DNA of 64,000 nt. Source: Balanoglossus misakiensis. Lineage: Eukaryota > Hemichordata. The stretch lies in assembly GCA_040954595.2 (NCBI GenBank), contig CM082578.2:7502001-7566000 (forward strand), in the 5' to 3' direction. Position numbers and translations under genes: made by a program. The notes under the pieces are model-generated. The model did not search any database and was not told where the DNA came from. It saw nothing but the letters and a program-made list of their open reading frames with translations. This document shows, one piece after another, positions 12,001 to 21,000 of the stretch; position 1 is the stretch's first letter; every line of letters begins with the position of its first letter.

Positions 12001-15000
12001 AATTTATGTGAGTTGAGGCAGAGACTTGTAAGCTAAACATCAGACCATTACCCGTTAAATGAAAAACTAGAAAACTGGTTCTTTATTTTGACTTTACTCG
12101 ACAGGTAACACCTGAGAACGAATTTGCTCCCACATTCGCTTCTTTCCCGACCACTGCCGTCACAATCCCTGAAGATTCCGGTGCTGGGTTCGAGGTAGTG
12201 GCCGCTGCAGATATTTCAGCCACTGACAGCGACGGCGGAGTCGATGGGGAGCTCACCTTCTCAATCGTCGCCGTCACCGGTGAGTAATCGGTCGAGATAA
12301 TAAATAAAGGCGCACATATTTTATTGTTTTATCTAATGGCAAATGGATTAAACTTGATAGATATTTCAATGGAAAACAAAGGTTTTCCGCCACATACTTA
12401 ACTTCTAATGCAAACATGAATCAGGGATCATTAAAAATTGGCTCTTTAAGTTAGGAGCATCACCAACTTTAATTTCATCTCCGTTAAACATTTCCTAACT
12501 TCAACCATAGGGGGAGCTCTGGACCGGTTCCACATGGAGGCCACCAGCGGCAGGATCACGACAGTCGACACATTCGATTACGAGAGCGGAACGACAACTT
12601 ACACAGTAACTTGCCAGGTTCAAGATGGCGGCTCACCAACTCCGAGCGGCACCACGACCACTCTGGTGGTGAATATCGGTGACGTCAACGACAACGCACC
12701 CGAGTTCGACAGCAACTCTTACTTCGTCCCCGTATCAGAAGGCAGCGCGGTCGACACGGTGGTGAAAACATTCACCGTCAACGACGACGATTCCGCGAAC
12801 TTCAGTTATCAGTTCGTGTCCGGCAATGACCTCGGCAAGTTCAAAGTAGACGACGCGACGAACGAACTTCGAATCAACTCCGTGGTCGACCTGGACGCCG
12901 GCGACCCGCCGAGTTACACGTTGGTTGTTCGCGTCAGTGATGGCGGGTCGCCGGACCTCAGTGGTACATCCACCGTCTACGTCACGGTGACGTCGACCAA
13001 TGATCACGCACCAATATTCGGGAACACAACACCTGTTGCGATAACGGTAAGCCGTTTTCTAAGCACGCCGACGTCAGTAATATTATACATGTATAGGCGT
13101 GCATTGTTTATAATCTATAGGATCCACGCCCCCCTATCCACGCCCCCTCTCAACCATCCTTTCCCTCGAGGAAGATGACTGTGAGTTGATTACACCGTTT
13201 ATTTTCAGATCACCGAATCTGATCCTATTGGTACCTCGGTTGCTGTAGTGAATGTTGCTGACGGCGATTATGGACCTGAGGGTGACGTGGTTCTCTCCCT
13301 CGAGAGTGAGTACCCGAAGCTTAGCGATCTAGCATGTTCGATAGATCTCCCATTTGTATCTGTATTTTCGTTGTTTCAATGTTATGTATTGCCAACTTTG
13401 TCTGCGTGTCTTCTCAGATGGCGACACCTTCGACAATTTTCGACTGGATCCAACGAGCGGTCTAATCGAGATCAAGTTACCCGTGGACTTCGAAGACACC
13501 GGCACTCCGATTACACTGACCGTCAAAGCCACGGATGGCGGGACACCGGCAAACACGGCGACGCAGGACATTTCCATCGCCGTTACCAATGAGAACGACA
13601 ACATTCCTACCTGTAATCCCATGGTCTATGTGGAATCCATTCCGGAAACGTCGGTGGCCAACTCGAGTGTAAGTGAGCGATTCTACACTACTATACATGA
13701 TCGTTCTGTCTGTCTACCTCTCTGTCTGTCACGATAAAAAATTTCACCACTTGTATTTAGGTTGTGCAACTTAATTGCGAAGATTTGGACGGAACCGGAC
13801 TATCCTACCGGTTCAAGTCTGGCAACATTGGAAACAGTTTTGACGTTTACAGCAATGGATTTATCACAGTGGCGTTATCAGGTAAACCATTCATTGCCAT
13901 GGCTTAGTTACAAGTCTGAGCGGATGACATGTGGTAGAGTACTGATATTGTCAACAGTCGCTTGTTTTTTGTTCTGCAATGAAAGGTCGTTATGTCATAC
14001 TCTGGCGGTTTTTTGTGGGGGGGGGGGCTCAGCCAAAATATTAATAAAATCATAAATTTTGTCAACGTCTAATAACATGTTGTTGGACATTTCTATGAGC
14101 ACGCAAGGTTGGCGCGAACTAAAATGAAGATAAACTGCAACATCTACCCACAGAATTCTGATTCTTTGCAATTTCTATGCAATCGTAACCTGCAAGTGGG
14201 TCACATTTATTGCAGTTTTCATATACAATCAACCTGTTTTTATCATACCAGGTACCCCCCTTGATTACGAATCCGGGGTCATCCTTTATCAGATGGTTGT
14301 CGAAATCGATGACGGTGATAATTTGCTAGACGTGGAAGTCACAGTGAATATCCAGGCTGAAAATGAATATCCTCCCGCCTTTTCTCCCGCTTCGTGGACG
14401 ACAAACATCACGGAAGAATTTCCAGTGGGTGACGTCATCATCTCTTTGTCGAATTCGGTAAACGATAGCGACACTGGGGGACACGGTGTTGTCGAGTATC
14501 TAATCAATTCAGGTAAAAAAATATCAAAACTCTAACACCATCTCTGTCTTTCTATCGATTCTTTATTATTTTATCTGCCTGTTTGTCTGACTGACTGACT
14601 GACCGTCTCTCCGTCTTTTTGTCTGCCAGTTTTATTCTTAATTCCGAGACTAAATTGTTCTTTCTGTTCCAGTGCTACCAAACAGCGGCGCATCATTATT
14701 TATGATCGACAAAAACTCAGGCGACATCTACCTCGTGCAAAGTTTAGACTATGAGGACCAGGCTTCTTACATTCTCACGGTACAGGCAAAAGATGGCGGC
14801 GGCCTAACCACGCCAGCTACCATCACGTTGGCCGTGGATGACGTCAACGACAACAGCCCTACATGCCTTCAATCAAGATATGACCGCAACGTCAGTGAAA
14901 ACACTTGTAAGTATGATACCCATACGAATGGGAGTGGCTTATGATCACATTTACTGCAATAGGTTATACTGCAAATATGGCAACTCATCTTTTTTTTTCC

Positions 15001-18000
15001 AGATCCCTACATTGCCGTGAGTATGGCCGACTTGGGCTGCACTGATATCGATTCCGGTACATTTGGCACCTCTGGTCTGACTTTCACTCTTGTCAGTCAA
15101 TCGCCATCATTTGACTTCGAAGTAACCGTGCAGGGCGTTTCTCTCGTAGGTAAGTTGTTAGTGCAGGTGACTGCACCGCAGATTTTCAAAATTCATCGCT
15201 AGAGTACTCGATGGACTGGTGATTGCGCTGGTGTCCTCTTCAGGGGTATACACGTGTGAGAAAAGCATCAAAATTGTGATATTTTAATTGTGTAATATTT
15301 GAAAATGAGTGTTTCTCATTTTTCAGCTAATACTCTGGACTTTGAAAGCGCGGACAGAGAGTACGATCTCGTCTTACGCGTGTCGGATGCCGGGTCACCA
15401 CCGCTGTCAGTCGACGTCACGATTACAGTAACTGTTGATCCCGTCGACGAGGGGCCACCCGCGTTTCCGGGGCCTTACTCCGCCGCTGTGAGTGAAAGCG
15501 TCCCCATAGGCACCAGTGTTGAAACGTGCGTCGCCAACGACCCCGACTCCGACGACACGGCCGATGGTCAGGTGACCTACTCGGTCACCAGCGGGGACCC
15601 CGGCGGTTTCTTCAGGATCCGGACTACAACCGGTGAAGTGACGACCGCGAAAAATCTCGACGCAGAAACGACGGCGCGCTTTGACCTGGAAATCACGGCC
15701 GTCGATGGAAACGGAGGCTCTGACGTCGTTACTCTGACCGTCACTGTATCCGACGATAACGATAATACCCCGACTTGCGCGAATTCCACATTTGCCCAAA
15801 ATGTGGACGAGAACACCTTGCCGCTTGTCGTTTATTCACTGGACTGCTCCGACAGCGACCAAGCCGACTCCTCCCTGAACTACGCCCTCACCTCGGGAGA
15901 CACTACCAAGTTCGGCGTCAACGCGAACGGCGAGGTCTATCTGCAGTCAGCGCTGGACTATGACGCCGCTGGCGTCCCAAGGAATTATTCACTAGAAGTG
16001 ACAGTTGAAGATTCTGCGTCTAATACCTTCGTCGTTCAAGGAACAGTTCACGTGCAGCCGGTCAATGAAGACGTACCATCCTTCGTTCCGTCGAGTAAGA
16101 AAACTTTTGTTTTGAAGCAAAAGTGCTTACTATGTATTTGGATGTCTGCGTTTGGTGATGTCAACTGAATAGTATTTTTTGTGTACGACAGAGAGTGCTA
16201 CTTTGAATGAATGTGTAAATCGTGCTTTCGATTCCAATTTTTCGTGTGACTTTTTCACCCGTATTGCGCAAACGGCGTATACATTTTGATCAGGCATGGT
16301 TGGTTCGACACCCGAAGACAAAGCCTATAAAATCAGTGTTTTTAACATTCTGTGTGACAGACGATAATGACTTTTTGTATTAAAAAGATGTACGTGTATC
16401 AGCATATTCAATTTATTTCCACAGGCGTGTATTCGGTCAGCATCCCGGAAAACATAACTGCCGGGACTCTGGTGATCACCGTTTCAGCAGAAGATTCAGA
16501 TTCTGCGGACACGCCCGATGGTGTGGTCGAGTACGCGTTGGATTCGTCCTGCAACTGCCCGGAATTCCACCTCGATACATTCTCCGGCAAGGTCACCACT
16601 CTGCTGCCGTTCGACTTCGAGACGGAATCGTCGTACACGCTGGACATCCAAGCGTCGGACGCCGATAACATGGTCACCGGCGCCATCCTCGTCACCGTTA
16701 CAGACGTCAACGACAACCCTCCGGTCTTCAGTTCGTACGTTTACAAGTACGTGGCTTATATTTTCAGTTTCCGCTGATTGGTTATTTTTCTGTCCGTGTC
16801 CATAACTTTCTTCAGATATATCATATATCATTCAAGTCCCATTAACACCCGAAACAAGTGGCGTGTTTAAGAGAATCGGGGGAGGGGGTGGAAGTGTTTG
16901 TTCGGGTTTGCCATTCCCGGCCAAAAATGAAAATCGCTTCCTGCAAGGTTCTCTAAACTCGTTGTAACCATACTTATTTCAGTGGCTCGGTCGAAGAGGG
17001 TGTGGCTGCGGGACAGCTGATCACGACTGTAACTGTGATGGACCAAGATTCGGCAACTGACGACAATAATGTCATTGTTCTTTCCATAACAGGTGAGGTA
17101 CAATTTCACAGTATTGTATAGGACATGTATTGAGTTGCGCTTTGAAGATAAGTAGCCGAACATCCCCGATTTATAATAAGTCATCAAAGGTTGTCGGTTT
17201 TGGACTAAATAGTTTTGGACTACATATATCTTAGATACACTCAGCATACATACACATGTACGTGAAAATTGTGATTTCATCTTTTTGGGATTGTATGTCT
17301 CAAGAAAATCATCGTTGAAGTGGCACATTTCAGCACTTGGTGATCTTGAATTTGTTTGCTTTTGTCTTGGCTTGGTTCTCGCCTTGAAAATCGATTAAAA
17401 TGTGCCCAAACTTCATATTTCGTAACATTTTTTTTTCCTTTCTAAGGTGGCGATTTATCATCGGTATTTACCGTGGACTCGGCTTCTGGCTATGTCACCA
17501 CGACAAGTCCCGTCGATTATGAGACCACCCGGAATGCCACCTTAGAGATCACGGCATCTGACAGGAATGGAGCCCCCGACGGCAATAGTGCGAAAGCATA
17601 CGTCATTGTGGAGGTCAGGCCAGTCAACGAGGCAGATCCCGTTTTCCAGTCGACACCATACGCAGTCAACGTCACTGAAAATACATCCCCCGGAACATCA
17701 GTTTTTCAGGTCTCAGCGACGGATTCAGATTCCGACTCTCATCCCCATGGCCAGATCAAGTTCAGCATCACGGCGGGGAACGCAGATGGCCGATTCTCAC
17801 TGGACGAGCAGACCGGCGAGGTTTTCGTCGCTGGAATTCTGGACCGTGAAACGACCGATACGTACACACTCACAATCGAGGCGGCGGACAGCACGGTTGC
17901 GCTTGGTGACAGTCGCACAGCAACTGAGAACCTGGTTGTCACCGTTGAGGACACGAACGACCACGCCCCGGTTTGCCTTTCGCAGCCGTATTTTGCCCCG

Positions 18001-21000
18001 GTGTCAGAGGCCGTTGCCGTCGGAACGACAGTGATGACGCTAACAGTTGCAGACGACGACGCGGGTATCAATGCTGAATTTTATTTCACCAAAGGAAGCG
18101 GGGATCCCGATGATGATTTCATAGTCGTTGATGACAAAGTTGTCGTCGCACAACAGTTGGCGTATGAAATCACGCCATCTTACGCGATTAATGTGGTTGT
18201 CGCGGATCTCGGTTCGCCGTCTTTATCGACGGAGTGTCCAGTTTATATCGCCCTGTTGCCTGAAAACACTCACCCGCCGGCGTTTCCGATTTCGGCGGAT
18301 GTCGTGTCGCTGTTCGAATCGACAACCGTCGGGACTCTCGTCTACACCGCCGCAGCAACTGACGCCGACGGCGTGGGTGAACATGGCGACGTCTCGTACA
18401 GCATCGCGAGCGGCAACGACTTGGGCAATTTCTTAATCGACGCGCACACCGGCAAAGTCTTCATCGGTAAACTCTTGGATGCAGAGACAGTCGACACGTT
18501 CTCGTTGCAGATAATGGCCGCTGACGGAAACCTCACCTCGCAGACAACGTTGAACGACACGATGATGTTGGGGGTCGTCGTGTTGGACGTGAACGATAAC
18601 AACCCGGTCTTTACGCAGCCGGTGTACGAGGCCACCATACCGGAAGACTTCCCCGCCTACGACACCGTTGTACGAGTAGAGGCGACGGACGCGGACACCG
18701 GCAGCAACGGGAACATAACTTACAAAATCGCGGGGTTTTCTGGCGGTGGTGCCTTCGCCATCGACTCAGTAACGGGGGACATCACAACCACCGGCTACGT
18801 GGATCGCGAAGAGAGGAGTTTCTACCCCGTCGGCGTCGAAGCCTGGGACGACGGCACCCCGGCCCGATTTTCCACGGCAGTCGTGAAGATAACCGTAGAG
18901 GATATAAACGACAACTTCCCCGCAGTGTCACCACAGAATCTGACCGTCGGCATACCCGAAGACTCGGTCGCCGATTACATGGTGGCGCATCTGTCGGCCA
19001 CGGATCGCGATATCGGAGAAAACGGCAACGTCTCCTTTTCGATAGCCGGTGGAGACCCGCTGGGACAGTTTTACGTCGATTCCACGCTAGGGACGGTACA
19101 CGTTTCAAATGTTGGACTCGACAGAGAAGTGCAAAGCGAGTAAGTAAGACTTTCCGAATCCTCTTCGGGTGTGGGCTCTTTACGTAGTTTGTTATCCCTA
19201 GCTTAACTCAAATCGCCTTTTCCCGAGTGTCAAAGCTTCCTTTTGCCCGTCTTCCCATTTCTCTCATTACTGAAATGATTACTTATTGACCTTCTCTTCT
19301 TTTTTTAAATTCCTATTTTGGTGGATTTTACAGATTCCTTCTGGTGATAAACGTGAGCGATCATGGGTCGCCCTCTCTGGCGACCACAACCTTCCTGACG
19401 GTGGTCCTATCCGACATCAACGACAACGCGCCGGTAATCGATCCGGGTTTCTACGCCGTTTCCGTAGACGAAGGCACCGTTATCGGAACAGTAGTCTGCA
19501 CCGTCATGGCAACTGATCCTGATACAAACGATAATGGCAAACTGACATTTGGAATTACGTCAGGCAATGAACTCGGTAAGATAATTTTCGAAAAATAAAA
19601 TGTGTTCGTTGTTGAATCACCAGTCGCTGTGAATACTCCCCCCTGACTTCACATTAAATTTACCAGTTTCTTTTCTTGCATTTTTCATCATTTGTCACGA
19701 TGATTATTAAATCTTCTCAAATTGGATTGACTTGCCAATTTTTTAAATGCGTTTGTTGTCTGTATTTTCGGTCGTTTACAGGTCAATTTGCAATCGATAC
19801 AGGTTCTGGGGTTGTTACAGTCGCGGGCGCTTTAGACATCCGTATAATGGAATTTTATAGTTTGGTCGTCGTTGTTCGAGACGGAGGTACACCATCACTG
19901 TCTTCAGCAACCACAGTCAACGTCACCGTACTTGACATCAATGATAACGCCCCAGAGTTCACGGAGGAAACCTATACATTCTACGTTATGGAAAATGTGC
20001 CCGTCTCTACGTACATTGGAAATGTGTCCGCCACCGACCTTGATTTTGGCGCGAACAGTCTTTTGAACTACTCGTTTTCCAGTGGTGCGCACTTTCATCA
20101 TTTCGCCGTGGACGCGGAAAGTGGCGAGATAAGAACGGCAGCTCCAATCGACAGAGAAGCGATAGACTCGTACACGCTGGTTTGTAAAGTGAAAGACAAC
20201 GGAATCCCGCCGAAATACAACGTAACCTCGGTGATCATAATCGTGCAGGATGACAACGACAACGACCCCGTCTTCACCGAGAATTTGTATCAAACCGATG
20301 CCCGAGAGGACCTTCCCGTCGGGGCGTACATTTTGTCCGTTGTCGCCACCGACGCGGACAACGGCTCAAACGCGGATATCGGGTTCGCTATACCGCTATC
20401 GTCAACCGACGGGTACAAATACTTCAGTGTTGACGGTATTACTGGTGAAATCACAGTCAAGGAGTCCCTGGACTACGAGACGACCGAAATGATAGAGTTT
20501 GCCGTCATCGCATATGATGGAGGTGTACCTACCAGGACGGGCACCACAACAGTGCGTGTGGTGCTGGAAGATGTCAACGATAACGCTCCGCAGTTTCACC
20601 CGTCGTTCTACAGCGCCGAACTAGCATCTTCCGTCAGCCACGCTGATCCCATCGTGACCGTGAGTGCGACCGATGGGGACTTTAATCACACCGTCAGCTT
20701 TTATTTTGCCACAGATTCGGATCCATTCCAGATAGACTCAGGCACAGGTAATGTATGAACTTTTGTGAGTTACATCTTAACAGTCATGGGACCTTCAGTC
20801 AGTATCGAAAAAAAACTATGTCGTCATTTCATACTTTGTAAGTTATCAAGCATCCTAGCTATTACTGATTCACCGTGGCGTCACTTATACTTTCTCCTGA
20901 TTCCGTTTGTGTTTAAATATTCCCGCAGGAGATATACTGCTTATGACAGACAAAACCTCCGACGTCGGCATGTACCTTCTCAACGTGACCGCCGTCGATG

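Noticed and set aside
16867-17328. 153-codon minus-strand frame spanning gene A exon 41 and its introns
   Set aside because: No domain, no splice context, and it crosses a phase-verified cadherin exon.
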